Assembly (NCBI GenBank): GCA_025809375.1
Contig: CP099514.1
Coordinates: forward strand, 2,170,001-2,234,000
Source: Bacillus zhangzhouensis
GTDB taxonomy: Bacteria > Bacillota > Bacilli > Bacillales > Bacillaceae
Length of the DNA stretch: 64,000 nucleotides
Reading direction: 5' to 3'
The notes under the pieces were generated by a model. The model was not told where the DNA came from. It ran no database searches and was given only the letters and a program-made list of their open reading frames with translations. Below, in pieces: positions 37,805-46,832 of the stretch (positions are counted from its first letter, which is position 1; every line of letters starts with the position of its first letter). The translations under genes and the position numbers were made by a program.

Positions 37805-38533
37805 TTATTCGATGATTTCTCCTGTTACTGCCTTTTGCTTTTTGATTAATTCTTTGATGCCCTTTTCGGCTAAATCAAGCAGTCCGTTTAGCTGTTCTCT
37901 TGAGAATGTCGCTTCTTCGCCTGTTCCTTGAAGTTCAACAAAGCGTCCAGCGCCTGTCATGATGACATTCATATCTACTTCAGCAGAAGAATCTTCTTCA
38001 TAATTTAAATCTAACAGAAGACCTTGCTGAGAATCAATTCCGACGGATATCGCCGCTAAATAATCCGTAATCGGGTTTTCTTTGATGGCCCCTTCTGCTC
38101 GAAGCTTTTGAACCGCAAGTGTCATGGCAACAAAAGCACCTGTGATGGATGCTGTGCGTGTGCCGCCGTCTGCTTGAATGACATCACAATCAATCCAAAT
38201 CGTCCGTTCGCCAAGCTTTTCTAAGTCAACGACTGCGCGGAGTGCTCGTCCAATTAAACGCTGAATCTCCATCGTACGTCCTGTGACTTTTCCTTTAGAT
38301 GATTCTCTCATCGTTCTTTGTGCAGTTGCTCTTGGAAGCATGCTATATTCTGCTGTAATCCAGCCTTTTCCTTCTCCTCTTAAAAAAGGAGGTACGCGGT
38401 CTTCGATTGATGCATTACAAATCACCTTCGTATTTCCCGCTGAGATTAAGACAGAGCCTTCTGGGTGCGTGATGTAGCCTGCCTCTATTTCAATTTTTCT
38501 CAATTCGTCATATTGTCTTTCATCTAATCTCAT
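37805..38533 (-). CDS. rph: Ribonuclease PH
   Basis: Phosphorolytic 3'-5' exoribonuclease that trims tRNA 3' ends. A 242-residue RNase PH family protein with [21 protein letters not shown], the phosphate-binding [16 protein letters not shown], and [17 protein letters not shown]. It heads the rph-rdgB-ysnB cluster. Confidence 0.95.
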   Translation of the reverse strand: MRLDERQYDELRKIEIEAGYITHPEGSVLISAGNTKVICNASIEDRVPPFLRGEGKGWITAEYSMLPRATAQRTMRESSKGKVTGRTMEIQRLIGRALRAVVDLEKLGERTIWIDCDVIQADGGTRTASITGAFVAMTLAVQKLRAEGAIKENPITDYLAAISVGIDSQQGLLLDLNYEEDSSAEVDMNVIMTGAGRFVELQGTGEEATFSREQLNGLLDLAEKGIKELIKKQKAVTGEIIE

Positions 38534-38628
38534 GTTTTACCTCCGTTACGATATACATTCCTCGCGGGTGACAAGCGGGGTTCTCCTACTAACTTTGACA
38601 ACCTCAGCTCGTTCTAATCGCTTGGAAT

Positions 38629-38663
38629 AAAAAAGAGGCAGCGAATATGCATGCCTCTTTTTC
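38629..38663 (-). terminator. gerM terminator
   Basis: AAAAAGAGGCA and TGCCTCTTTTT pair around a 10-nt loop, giving A and T tracts on both sides. It lies between gerM and rph. Confidence 0.85.
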
Positions 38664-38685
38664 TCCATTATATCAATGTGTGACG

Positions 38686-39750
38686 TTAAAAACTACCTGT
38701 ATTCACTTGTTCTGGTCGTGAAACCGGCTTTGTGAGCTCTGCTCCTTTTTCGTTCACAAGCTCAGCCTTCCCGTTCACCTTGACAGATACGCTTTTGACA
38801 TCCGGCAGCTCGGTTAATGTGAGCACAATACTATCAAGAACTTTTTGTGAAATGACCTTTTTCTTTTCATCCGCACTGCCAAAAATGGATTCGTTGAAAT
38901 CAAGTGTCACATGTCCATCTTTTACTTTTGGTACATCATTCAGCTTTACATCTCGGTCAAAGTCTGTAAGCAGATGGCTTTTTTTGCTTGGCCCAGAGAC
39001 GAGCTCATCAATTGCTGCTGTAATCGGATCATCCCCATCTTTTGGCGCTCTTTTGGTCACCGGAACGTAGTACGTCTGTTCATCAGATTCAGCTAAATAG
39101 TAAACCGTCACTGGCTTTGTCGCTGTCATATCAGCAGCAGCCTCGTGCTGGATATTTATACCGTCCTCTCTGCTTAAATCCTCTGAGATTGGCGTACCGT
39201 TCACAGGCATTTCTTTTAATTCGTGTCCATTCATCTTCAATTTGACTCTGGCTATGGAATCAAACTGTGTTAACGTCCAAGTAACAGATTGCAGAATGCG
39301 CTGTTCGTCTTCTTTTTTATAGTTTTTAAATTCATTTGAAAAATCCACAACCGCCGTTCCGTCTTTAATATCGACAGATACGCTCGTGTCCGCAGGTAAA
39401 ACTGCTCTGAATCCATTCGGCATTAAGTTAGAAATAGGTCCCCCATCCACAAGATATTCAAGGGTTTGTTTGGCACTTCCTTCACTTTTCGGCAGTGGAA
39501 TGGATTGAGATACGACATACCCGTTTTTATCAATTAAATATAATTCTCTCATGACTGTATCTGCCTGCTTCTCTTCTTCTTTTCTTTCTTTGGCTGTTTG
39601 TTTTTCTTTTTTATTTTCTTTCACATATGTGACGTTTTGTGGTGGATCAATCTCTGTTTTCGCTTGGTCTGTTTGAAACAATCCGCATCCTGACAAAAGC
39701 ATAGCTGACGCGATACACGTAACAGCTGCTGTAGATCCTTTTTTCAGCAT
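38686..39750 (-). CDS. gerM: Sporulation/germination lipoprotein GerM
   Basis: In B. subtilis GerM is a mother-cell protein that joins the SpoIIIA-SpoIIQ channel complex and affects germination. The 354 residues start with a lipoprotein signal (lipobox MLLSGCG at about 18-24). Two GerMN repeats follow: one around GSAKQTLEYLVDGGPISNLMP, one around DPITAAIDELVSGPSKKSHLL. Each ends in VTLTELPDVKSV-like text. It is probably transcribed alone. Confidence 0.93.
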   Translation of the reverse strand: MLKKGSTAAVTCIASAMLLSGCGLFQTDQAKTEIDPPQNVTYVKENKKEKQTAKERKEEEKQADTVMRELYLIDKNGYVVSQSIPLPKSEGSAKQTLEYLVDGGPISNLMPNGFRAVLPADTSVSVDIKDGTAVVDFSNEFKNYKKEDEQRILQSVTWTLTQFDSIARVKLKMNGHELKEMPVNGTPISEDLSREDGINIQHEAAADMTATKPVTVYYLAESDEQTYYVPVTKRAPKDGDDPITAAIDELVSGPSKKSHLLTDFDRDVKLNDVPKVKDGHVTLDFNESIFGSADEKKKVISQKVLDSIVLTLTELPDVKSVSVKVNGKAELVNEKGAELTKPVSRPEQVNTGSF

Positions 39751-39825
39751 ACTTCACCCTCCTCTAGTAGTTTGTACTACTATGTATACGAGCTCCCGCG
39801 AAGGATTAGACCCTTTTCATAAAAA

Positions 39826-39856
39826 AATAACCCACTTCAAGTAGAAAGGGGTTATT
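39826..39856 (-). terminator. Glutamate racemase terminator
   Basis: On the minus strand AATAACCCCTT pairs with GTGGGTTATT, followed by T7, directly overlapping the murI stop. Confidence 0.88.
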
Positions 39857-40670
39857 GCTGATAGATGTGTTCAAGTGACACGGTTTCGACCTTCCCTGGC
39901 AGGTAGCCAAACCAGTCACGAGCGATGTTTTGGAAATTTTGCTGCTGCCCTGTTGTGTAAAATGTATGGACAGGTGTTTCTTTAGATGTATTTAACAGCC
40001 CTTTATATGAAAGAATTGTACTTGCCTCTCTCGCTGTCTCATCCCCTGATGAAATAATGCTTACATCACTGCCCATAAAGCGCTGAATCGGTTCTTTTAA
40101 AATTGGATAGTGTGTGCAGCCAAGAATAAGTGTATCAATTCCTGTTTCTTTCATCGGCTCAAGAGAGTCTTTCACCACTGCCTCTGCTGTATGATCTAAA
40201 AACGTACCGCTTTCCACAAATGGTACAAGGAGCGGACATGCCAGGCTTTGAACCGTTAGACCTGCTTTTAATGACAGCAGCGCTTCTTTATATGCCTCGC
40301 TTTTGATCGTATTGACTGTGCCAATCACGCCAATATGCTGGTTGTTTGTCACCTTGATCGCTGTACGGGCGCCGGGCTGAATGACGCCAATGACCGGAAT
40401 ATCCAGCGTTGCCTTGATTTCGTCCAGTGCGATCGCCGTTGCTGTGTTGCATGCGATGACAAGCATTTTAATATGGTGGTGTCTTAATAAGTAGTGCGCC
40501 ATTTCCCATGTATATTGAAGAACTTCTTCTTCTTTCCGCGGGCCATATGGACATCGTTTTGTATCGCCTACGTAAATGATTTTTTCTTTTGGAAGTTGTC
40601 TCATGATTTCCTTCGCAACGGTTAAACCGCCGACGCCGGAATCAATGACGCCGATTGGTTGATCCAACAA
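39852..40670 (-). CDS. racE: Glutamate racemase
   Basis: Supplies D-glutamate for peptidoglycan. A 272-residue protein with the two catalytic cysteines visible in [10 protein letters not shown] and [10 protein letters not shown], the start [17 protein letters not shown], and [11 protein letters not shown]. It lies 7 bp after the MarR gene, so they are likely cotranscribed, as in B. subtilis (racE with ysmB). Confidence 0.96.
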   Translation of the reverse strand: MLDQPIGVIDSGVGGLTVAKEIMRQLPKEKIIYVGDTKRCPYGPRKEEEVLQYTWEMAHYLLRHHHIKMLVIACNTATAIALDEIKATLDIPVIGVIQPGARTAIKVTNNQHIGVIGTVNTIKSEAYKEALLSLKAGLTVQSLACPLLVPFVESGTFLDHTAEAVVKDSLEPMKETGIDTLILGCTHYPILKEPIQRFMGSDVSIISSGDETAREASTILSYKGLLNTSKETPVHTFYTTGQQQNFQNIARDWFGYLPGKVETVSLEHIYQQ

Positions 40671-40677
40671 AATCGCC

Positions 40678-41118
40678 TCATTTTCTATTCATTTGCTGCT
40701 GTAGTTTCGTTAAGGATTGGTTGAAAACGATGGCTTCTTCTTCTGAGAAAGCCCCTAGAAGTTCACTGACGTATTCTTGGCGTTTAGCAATCACTTCTTG
40801 AATGATCCGCTCGCCTTCAGGCAATAAATGAATGCGAACCACGCGGCGGTCAGATGGATCTTTCACCCGTTCGACAAGTTCACTTTTTTCCATTCTATCA
40901 ATTAAATCAGTGGTTGTGCTGCAAGCCAAGTACATCTTTTGTGATAGCTCACCTATTGTCATATCTCCGAATTCATAAAGCCACTGAAGCCCGATGAATT
41001 GTGGAGGTGTAATCGTATATTGATTCAGGATTTCTCTGCCTTTTTGCTTAATAATTGCGGCAATGTGCCGCAATGATTTTTCAATCTCTGCAACATGGCC
41101 TGACTCATTCGTTTCCAT
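40678..41118 (-). CDS. ysmB: MarR-family transcriptional regulator
   Basis: A 146-residue winged-helix protein. The recognition region is [46 protein letters not shown] at about 53-98, with the DR[R]VVRI wing. Its target is unknown. It sits between murI and gerE, exactly as ysmB does in B. subtilis. Confidence 0.9.
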   Translation of the reverse strand: METNESGHVAEIEKSLRHIAAIIKQKGREILNQYTITPPQFIGLQWLYEFGDMTIGELSQKMYLACSTTTDLIDRMEKSELVERVKDPSDRRVVRIHLLPEGERIIQEVIAKRQEYVSELLGAFSEEEAIVFNQSLTKLQQQMNRK

Positions 41119-41222
41119 TTTATTGATACCTCACTATAGCATCTCACTTTGATTAAAACGTATATGTCTATTTTCCTCGTTTTTCAAAGAAAATGCAAGA
41201 AGAGACTCATGGAAACCATATA

Positions 41223-41266
41223 AGAAATAACCGACTCCTTCCCGATATGGAAGGAGACCGGCTGAC
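41223..41266 (-). terminator. gerE terminator
   Basis: CCGaCTCCTTCC and GGAAGGAGaCCGG pair around CGATAT just after the gerE stop, followed on the minus strand by TTATTTCTT. Confidence 0.8.
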
Positions 41267-41267
41267 T

Positions 41268-41348
41268 TTAGAGCTCGAGCTCACCCATACGCAGAAGCTC
41301 GACTACGGCCTGTGAACGGCCTTTGACTCCTAGCTTTTGCATGGCATT
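41268..41348 (-). pseudogene. gerE: 3' fragment of gerE, split by a prophage
   Basis: The last 26 codons read NAMQKLGVKGRSQAVVELL then RMGELEL and stop, identical in form to the C-terminus of the LuxR-type sporulation regulator GerE. The upstream two-thirds (the HTH start) are absent, and the sequence before NAM belongs to the prophage end. GerE controls late coat genes in the mother cell. The missing 5' part should lie at the far end of the prophage, outside this window. Confidence 0.9.
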
Positions 41349-41385
41349 TGCTAAGCGTACCTTTTGCAAATCGTTATCCGTGCTG

Positions 41386-42909
41386 TCATTTGAATCTGTA
41401 ATAGATGTTTATTTTCCCATTTGGATCAATTACGATACGATCGATCAGCTTTTCAAACACATGTTTTAAATCTTTTTCTCTATCTTCAAGTTCTTGAATG
41501 ACTGCTTTCATTTCGATGATTGAATTCTTCTCATTTTGTACATGTTGCAACGAAAATAAACTCTGTTCAAGATTTGTTATTTTGGCCTGAATGTCATTCC
41601 GTTTAGTTTGAAATTCGGCTTTTGTAATCATTTGATCTTCTAAATACAGTTCTAACAACCTTTTGTTTTGTGTCTCTAAAGATTTCAATTCTGCCTTTAT
41701 GGCTTTAATTTGTCTTTCCTTTTGTTCAAGAGCATTTTTCTTGAAGTCGTGTGAAATGCCCTCTGAAAATGTAATGAGATTTTCAACCACAAAATCTCGA
41801 AGTTCTTCATATTTGATCGGAACATGATTCACACATCCATCTTTCCCGGCCCTTCTGAAATTACTACATTTTAGGTATTTCCAATAAGTCCGCTCTCCAT
41901 TTTTCTTGTCTCGATGAGTTTGGATGATCACCATTTTAGATCCACATTTCCCACAAATAATTAACTTTCTCAACTCATTCCAAGGTGTGAATTTTCTCTT
42001 TTTATTGACTGTTTGTTTATTGTTAGCTTTTTCCCAATCTTCTCTAGAAACAATTGGCGGGCAGAAATCTTCATAAACAGTCCATTTTTCAGGCGGATTT
42101 CTAATGAATTTCTTTCGTCCATCTACCTTTATCGTCGTATGTCTATTAGCAATGTGAACTCCACAATAGATAGGGTTTTTTAAAATTGTTTGTACCGTTG
42201 TGAGCTGCCAGTTACTTCTTTTCCTGGGCGGAGGTATTTCACCAGCTTTACACTTCTCCTGCAAAGCGTATGTAACTCTTTTTTGGCCTAATCCCTCGTT
42301 GTTATATAAATGGAAGATCAACCTTATGACTTCTGCTTCATTTTCATTAATAACGAGGTATTTCCCCTCTTTCATATAACCATACGGTATTCTTCCAGAG
42401 TGCTCTCCTCGTCTGGCCTTTGCTGCAAGTACTCCGCTTATGTTTACGGACATAGATTTAGGTAACTGCTCTGCGAAAAGGGCCGACATTTCAAATTTCA
42501 TCGAAGCTTTGCTCTCGTACAAGCTATCATAATCTTCTTCAAGCGTCACGACACGAACACCGTTAGATACTAAAATCTCTCTAATATAGAGGGCATCTTT
42601 CAAATCCCTGGCAAGACGTGTAATGGATTTGAAAATAACCATTTTTATTTCTTTCTTTTCAGCCAATGAAAAAATGTATTTCATTGCTGCCCTATCTTCA
42701 AGGACTGTTCCGCTGATACCATCATCTAACAAAACAGAACGGTCATCCCATTCATAGTTGTGTTGCTCGATCCAATACCGACAAACGTCAATTTGGTTTT
42801 CCTTAGAACTTATTTGCTCGTCGCGGTCTGTCGAAACCCTTGTATAGACTTTATAAGGGTAATCGTCATATTTGATGATTTCTTCAACTGATTCTTTGCG
42901 GAAATGCAT
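41386..42909 (-). CDS. Large serine recombinase (prophage integrase)
   Basis: About 507 residues. The resolvase domain has the catalytic Ser in YTRVSTDRDEQISSKENQI, with GISGTVLEDRAAMK and KSITRLARDLKDAL. A Recombinase domain follows (about 165-290), then a zinc beta-ribbon with CGKCGSKM and a later Cys pair, then a long coiled coil. ATG at 42909 is preferred over a GTG 9 nt upstream because GGGGTG precedes it. It would integrate and excise the prophage at gerE. Excision also needs a directionality factor, not identified here. Confidence 0.93.
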   Translation of the reverse strand: MHFRKESVEEIIKYDDYPYKVYTRVSTDRDEQISSKENQIDVCRYWIEQHNYEWDDRSVLLDDGISGTVLEDRAAMKYIFSLAEKKEIKMVIFKSITRLARDLKDALYIREILVSNGVRVVTLEEDYDSLYESKASMKFEMSALFAEQLPKSMSVNISGVLAAKARRGEHSGRIPYGYMKEGKYLVINENEAEVIRLIFHLYNNEGLGQKRVTYALQEKCKAGEIPPPRKRSNWQLTTVQTILKNPIYCGVHIANRHTTIKVDGRKKFIRNPPEKWTVYEDFCPPIVSREDWEKANNKQTVNKKRKFTPWNELRKLIICGKCGSKMVIIQTHRDKKNGERTYWKYLKCSNFRRAGKDGCVNHVPIKYEELRDFVVENLITFSEGISHDFKKNALEQKERQIKAIKAELKSLETQNKRLLELYLEDQMITKAEFQTKRNDIQAKITNLEQSLFSLQHVQNEKNSIIEMKAVIQELEDREKDLKHVFEKLIDRIVIDPNGKINIYYRFK

Positions 42910-43066
42910 ATAACACACCCCAATTGTGAATTGTTCTTACTAAATTATAACATCCCGACCATCAATTCCGTAATATTCTTAATTTGGAAAAATCCTTATT
43001 ACCTCTCTTTCCAACTGAATAATATGATAGAATTACTTGGAAAATATTTGTTTTGGAGGGTTTAAA

Positions 43067-43654
43067 TTGAAACGCTTTTTGCTTTTTTTCATACTTATAA
43101 TAAGTATTACTACACTAAGTGCATGTAGCAGTAACAATACAACTTCAAAAGAAAAAGATTCTGAGGCCATTGAGATTGAAGAAAATAGTGAAACTGATGA
43201 CGTTGATAATACAAAGAAAAACTTTAATTTCACAATTGATGAATTCGTGAGCGCATATAACGAAGTAGCTTTATCTTTTGAAAATGAAAAAATTAACTTT
43301 GATGAAATTGGAGATTATAAACTCTCTGATGTAGCAGGAGGTCAAGTTTACACAAAAGATTTATTAATGCAACTTGATGACTTTGGCGGCACTTTTAACC
43401 TGCAAGCATGGCATGATTTAGATAAAAACTTCTTTCGCCTGAACATATTTACAACTGGATCAGGAAATATATCATCTGAACAAGGAATGAGAAATACATT
43501 AGCTGTGCTTCATATACTAGGTATTGACTTTAAACACTTAAATGATTTTTCAAATAATGATAAAGAGTCTCTTAGTATAACTGACGATGATTACTCTGTT
43601 CAATTAACTAAAATTCCTGGCATCTCATTAATATTAAATATTGAACCTAAATAA
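43067..43654 (+). CDS. Prophage lipoprotein
   Basis: About 195 residues. The TTG start follows GGAGGG; signal and lipobox are KRFLLFFILIISITTLSACSS. An acidic linker (about 23-45) and a soluble domain (FTIDEFVSAYNEVALSFENEKINFDEIG) follow. It sits divergent from the recombinase, a typical spot for a lysogenic-conversion gene. Function unknown; superinfection exclusion is one possibility. Confidence 0.8.
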   Translation: MKRFLLFFILIISITTLSACSSNNTTSKEKDSEAIEIEENSETDDVDNTKKNFNFTIDEFVSAYNEVALSFENEKINFDEIGDYKLSDVAGGQVYTKDLLMQLDDFGGTFNLQAWHDLDKNFFRLNIFTTGSGNISSEQGMRNTLAVLHILGIDFKHLNDFSNNDKESLSITDDDYSVQLTKIPGISLILNIEPK

Positions 43655-43688
43655 ATTCTTAGTTGTAGCAATGTGTTTTATAATTATT

Positions 43689-43723
43689 AAACCTCCTCCA
43701 AATCAACTTGTAGGGGGTTTTAT
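43689..43723 (+). terminator. Terminator of the prophage lipoprotein gene
   Basis: AAACCTCCT pairs with AGGGGGTTT with one mismatch, followed by TATTT. Confidence 0.65.
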
Positions 43724-43771
43724 TTCCCTTTATAATCGAACGTATATTCTATTTTTATGGGAGGGTATGCC

Positions 43772-43960
43772 GTGACGGATCTTGAAAGGAAGCTTTACCG
43801 AATCATCTACAACATGAGCCGGTTCCGTAAGAATCCCACGATCGGTGAGCTAAAAAGGAAAACGGGTCAGAATGAGCCGACGATTCGTAAGGCGATTAAA
43901 AACTTAGTTTCTCGCAAGGAGTTAACCTGGGATAAGGAGAAAAGAGAATGGCGGTTTTAA
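43772..43960 (+). CDS. Small winged-helix protein
   Basis: A 62-residue protein read from GTG at 43772, since GGGAGGG lies in front; the ATG at 43757 overlaps that RBS. The pattern RKNPTIGELKRKTGQNEPTIRKAIKNLVSRKELTWDKEKREWRF is a winged helix with a beta wing. It probably regulates nearby prophage genes. A terminator follows at 43975-43998. Confidence 0.75.
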   Translation: MTDLERKLYRIIYNMSRFRKNPTIGELKRKTGQNEPTIRKAIKNLVSRKELTWDKEKREWRF

Positions 43961-43974
43961 TAAGGACATTTCAC

Positions 43975-44004
43975 AGTCTCGTCACAAATGACGGGACTTT
44001 TTTT
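43975..44004 (+). terminator. Terminator after the winged-helix gene
   Basis: AGTCTCGTCA CAAA TGACGGGACT with one mismatch, followed by T7. Confidence 0.88.
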
Positions 44005-44104
44005 AGTCTATTTTTACCATTTTTATAAAAGGTGTGGAAAATAAACCCTGTTAATTGTTACCATACGGGTGTAGGACAATACTTTTAGGGGGAGGATGTT
44101 TAGT

Positions 44105-44596
44105 ATGAACGGTTTATTGCGCAAGCTCAATGTAAAACTTACACTTGTGTTAACACTTATTGTGACTCTTGGAATCACAACTGCTTTTGGTCAGGTATCA
44201 GCCAAAGAACAATGGGACCCTCAAAAGCACCAAAGAATTGCACAGGCTATTTTCGAAGCTGCTGCATATAATGAAGTAGATAAAACTTTTTCCTTTGATG
44301 AATCCAAAGTTATCAATGCTGGCTTACCAAAGGATATTTCATTAGAGATCAAAAATCATTTAGAATCCTTGGCTGGGACTGATGCTGAAAAAGTGTATCA
44401 AGGTCAATTATCTGCACAGAAAAAAGGTGAAGTTACAACTATGGTTGCTCCGCTAGTGATATGGGCAGCAAAAGTATTAGCTGGCGCAGGTCTAGCATGG
44501 TTAGGTAAAAAGCTTTTAGATATGGGCGGCCATGAATTTTGCAAACGTTACAAGAACGAAAATAAAACAACTAAGTATGTTTGCAAATTCCTTTAA
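44105..44596 (+). CDS. Secreted bacteriocin-like precursor
   Basis: About 163 residues. N-terminal signal peptide (LTLVLTLIVTLGITTAFGQVSA, cleavage near VSA-KEQ), a polar middle (about 35-108), then a hydrophobic Gly/Ala segment (APLVIWAAKVLAGAGLAWLG) and a basic C-terminus with two Cys (GHEFCKRYKNENK, then YVCKFL). A long precursor with a hydrophobic cationic C-terminal part resembles SDP-like and class II toxins. The ATG at 44105 fits GGGGGAGG better than one at 44096. The partner gene is 22 bp downstream. Confidence 0.7.
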   Translation: MNGLLRKLNVKLTLVLTLIVTLGITTAFGQVSAKEQWDPQKHQRIAQAIFEAAAYNEVDKTFSFDESKVINAGLPKDISLEIKNHLESLAGTDAEKVYQGQLSAQKKGEVTTMVAPLVIWAAKVLAGAGLAWLGKKLLDMGGHEFCKRYKNENKTTKYVCKFL

Positions 44597-44618
44597 TTTT
44601 TGAAAGGAAGTGGTTTAA

Positions 44619-44825
44619 TTGAGAAAAACAAATTGGTTTCTGTCTGTGTTTATAACTGCTTTAATCTCCTTTGTAATTCAATCGGGATTAAGTAAGTTCG
44701 GCGTGATTAACATGTCAAATATTTGGGCAGATTTGGTCAGTTGGATAGTAATATTCTTTGTCGTATTCATTGGCGTTGAAGCGTCTTTTAGAACGATCAA
44801 TAAAATGAGACATCGAACTGAATAA
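44619..44825 (+). CDS. Small two-helix membrane protein, candidate immunity partner
   Basis: A 68-residue protein from TTG after AAAGGAAGTGG, with two membrane segments (FLSVFITALISFVIQSGL and WADLVSWIVIFFVVFIGV). It follows the bacteriocin-like gene with no terminator between them. Its size and topology match bacteriocin self-immunity proteins. The role is inferred from pairing only. Confidence 0.65.
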   Translation: MRKTNWFLSVFITALISFVIQSGLSKFGVINMSNIWADLVSWIVIFFVVFIGVEASFRTINKMRHRTE

Positions 44826-44831
44826 AAACCA

Positions 44832-44864
44832 AAAAGCCCTTCCTTTTGGAGGGGCTTTTCAATT
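44832..44864 (+). terminator. Terminator of the bacteriocin-like pair
   Basis: AAAAGCCCTTCC TTTT GGAGGGGCTTTT, with flanking A and T tracts, just after the membrane protein gene. Confidence 0.85.
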
Positions 44865-44950
44865 GTGAATTTAGTTTTAGTCTTTGGATCATAGATACGC
44901 TATTACACTTAAAATTGTCTGCTTCTATAACATCAAAGAGCAAATAGAAT

Positions 44951-45901
44951 TTATTGCATATCTAACTTAAGGAGCCCATTACCTTCTATTTTTTTGTCAT
45001 ATCCTAGATGTTCAGTTCGCTTTATAATTTGAGCATAAATCTCTGGTTCCGTAAAACTTCGCTCAAACTCTTTTTCGCATTGGTTTATTATAAGTGCTGT
45101 ACCACCAGCAACATGAGGGCATGCCATAGAAGTTCCTGAAAACTCGGCATATTTTCCACCAGGAATTGTAGAGATGATTTTGACTCCTGGCGCAACTAGA
45201 TCAATCTCGAGATTGGTGTTTGTAAAACAAGGCCACTTACCTTCCAAATCTACAGCTCCCACTTCGACAACTTCGTGATAATTACCTGGATAGCTGTATT
45301 CATCTTTTAAAGGAGAACAGTCTCCTCCACTACTGAAATCACCTTCGTTTCCAGCAGCACATACAACAAGAATTCCTTCGTTAACTGCTTCTTTTATAGC
45401 ATCATGCAATTTCGGATCATCTTCAGGACCTCCCAATGACATATTAATAACACGAATTTTTTCTCTGTTTGGTCCTCTCCATTTAATACAATATTGAATT
45501 GCTTTGATGATATCGTTATTTGAAGCTCCGATATTTCCATTACTATCTTTTTTAAAAACTCGACCAATAAAAAGGCTTACTTCTGGAGCTACCCCGACTA
45601 CACCTGCATCATTTATTGTCGCTCCTATAGTTCCAGCAACATGTGTACCATGTTGATCAATATCAGAAAAATCATTATGATCTCCTTGATCAGTAAAATT
45701 CTTACCTTCTATAATCCTGTCCTTTAAATCTGGATGGGAGTGATCACACCCAGTATCTAAAATTGCTACAACTACTCCTACCCCTTTAGCACTCTTGTCC
45801 CAAACCTCTGGAGCTTTAATCATTTTTACACCTGCTGGTATTTCTTTCACATCTTCAATTACTGATTCAACAGTATATGGAATAAGATTAAAATCTGCCA
45901 A
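44951..45901 (-). CDS. Intracellular subtilisin-family protease (IspA-like)
   Basis: A 316-residue S8 protease. Catalytic Asp in VAILDTGCDHSHPD, His in HGTHVAGTIGA, Ser in FSGTSMACPHVAGG; the oxyanion Asn region is CAAGNEGDF. There is no signal peptide. The start (NLIPYTVESVIEDVKEIPAGVKMIKAPEVW) matches the short inhibitory prosequence style of B. subtilis IspA, which acts in the cytosol. It is unusual as prophage cargo. It could alter sporulation or process phage or host proteins, but no substrate is evident. Confidence 0.9.
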   Translation of the reverse strand: MADFNLIPYTVESVIEDVKEIPAGVKMIKAPEVWDKSAKGVGVVVAILDTGCDHSHPDLKDRIIEGKNFTDQGDHNDFSDIDQHGTHVAGTIGATINDAGVVGVAPEVSLFIGRVFKKDSNGNIGASNNDIIKAIQYCIKWRGPNREKIRVINMSLGGPEDDPKLHDAIKEAVNEGILVVCAAGNEGDFSSGGDCSPLKDEYSYPGNYHEVVEVGAVDLEGKWPCFTNTNLEIDLVAPGVKIISTIPGGKYAEFSGTSMACPHVAGGTALIINQCEKEFERSFTEPEIYAQIIKRTEHLGYDKKIEGNGLLKLDMQ

Positions 45902-45976
45902 AAAAACACCCCTTAAGTTATTTTAAAGCTAGTCTGCCTTTTCATTTTAACTTTATGCTTAAAGTAGGGTTTTCTT

Positions 45977-46792
45977 TTATTTTTGTTTTACCTGAATATA
46001 TTTTGATGCAGCAGTGATGTACAGTCCTGATTTCAGTTTATACATTTTTGATCCGTTGACCGTAATGGCCTTATCAATCGTAAATGCTTCACCAGGTTTC
46101 ACCTTTTTGTGCTTTGCTGACCAATTCGGCTTATCATAGACCCATAACCACCCATCAGCATTCGGCTTCACTACAGCCATTTTAACGCCTTTTGGCGCCG
46201 TTTCTTTTTTAGGCTTTGTTTTAGTTGAAGAAGATACCTTTTTTAAACCGACTGCCGCCGCAATCCCATCAGCATGACCCTCGGCCAACAAATTCAGGAA
46301 CGAATCTTGTTTCAGCAGCGCGGCATCTTCTTTGCGATCAATAAAAAGGTTCTCGGTTAGAATTGCTGGCATTGTTGTTTCTCGCAACACTGCAAGATCT
46401 TTAGATTTGATTCCGCGGTCCCCTGCTTTACCTTTAATTTTTCTATAGATCGCATCATGTACGATCTTTTGCTGCTTGCCAGTGCCGGATGATGCAGATA
46501 GTTCGACGTAACGAAACGTCTCAAAGCCTGTGCCACCAGCTGCATTGATATGAATAGATGCAAAATAATCAGCGCCCCAATTATTTGCTAGTCTAGCTCT
46601 TTGAGACAGATCAATATAAACATCAGTTGATCGTGTGAGCTTAACTGTTGCCCCATAAACCTTTTCAAGAATCGCTTTTGTTTTCTTTGCAATCTTTAAT
46701 ACAAGATCTTTTTCTTTTAATCCGTTTGCTGCTGCGCCTGGGTCGTGCCCGCCGTGTCCTGGATCAAGCATAATTTTCTTTGTCATGTTCAT
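45977..46792 (-). CDS. N-acetylmuramoyl-L-alanine amidase (endolysin)
   Basis: Zinc amidase that cuts peptidoglycan for phage release. The 271 residues have an N-terminal Amidase_3 domain (about 5-178: MLDPGHGGHDPGA, SIHINAAGGTG with its His, and catalytic Glu in PAILTENLFI). A C-terminal wall-binding, SH3-like part follows (about 195-271). No signal peptide, so it depends on the holin. It lies next to the holin gene. Confidence 0.93.
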   Translation of the reverse strand: MNMTKKIMLDPGHGGHDPGAAANGLKEKDLVLKIAKKTKAILEKVYGATVKLTRSTDVYIDLSQRARLANNWGADYFASIHINAAGGTGFETFRYVELSASSGTGKQQKIVHDAIYRKIKGKAGDRGIKSKDLAVLRETTMPAILTENLFIDRKEDAALLKQDSFLNLLAEGHADGIAAAVGLKKVSSSTKTKPKKETAPKGVKMAVVKPNADGWLWVYDKPNWSAKHKKVKPGEAFTIDKAITVNGSKMYKLKSGLYITAASKYIQVKQK

Positions 46793-46832
46793 CTACTCCT
46801 TAATTTGTTTTTATATAGAAAAAAGCCGCCGA

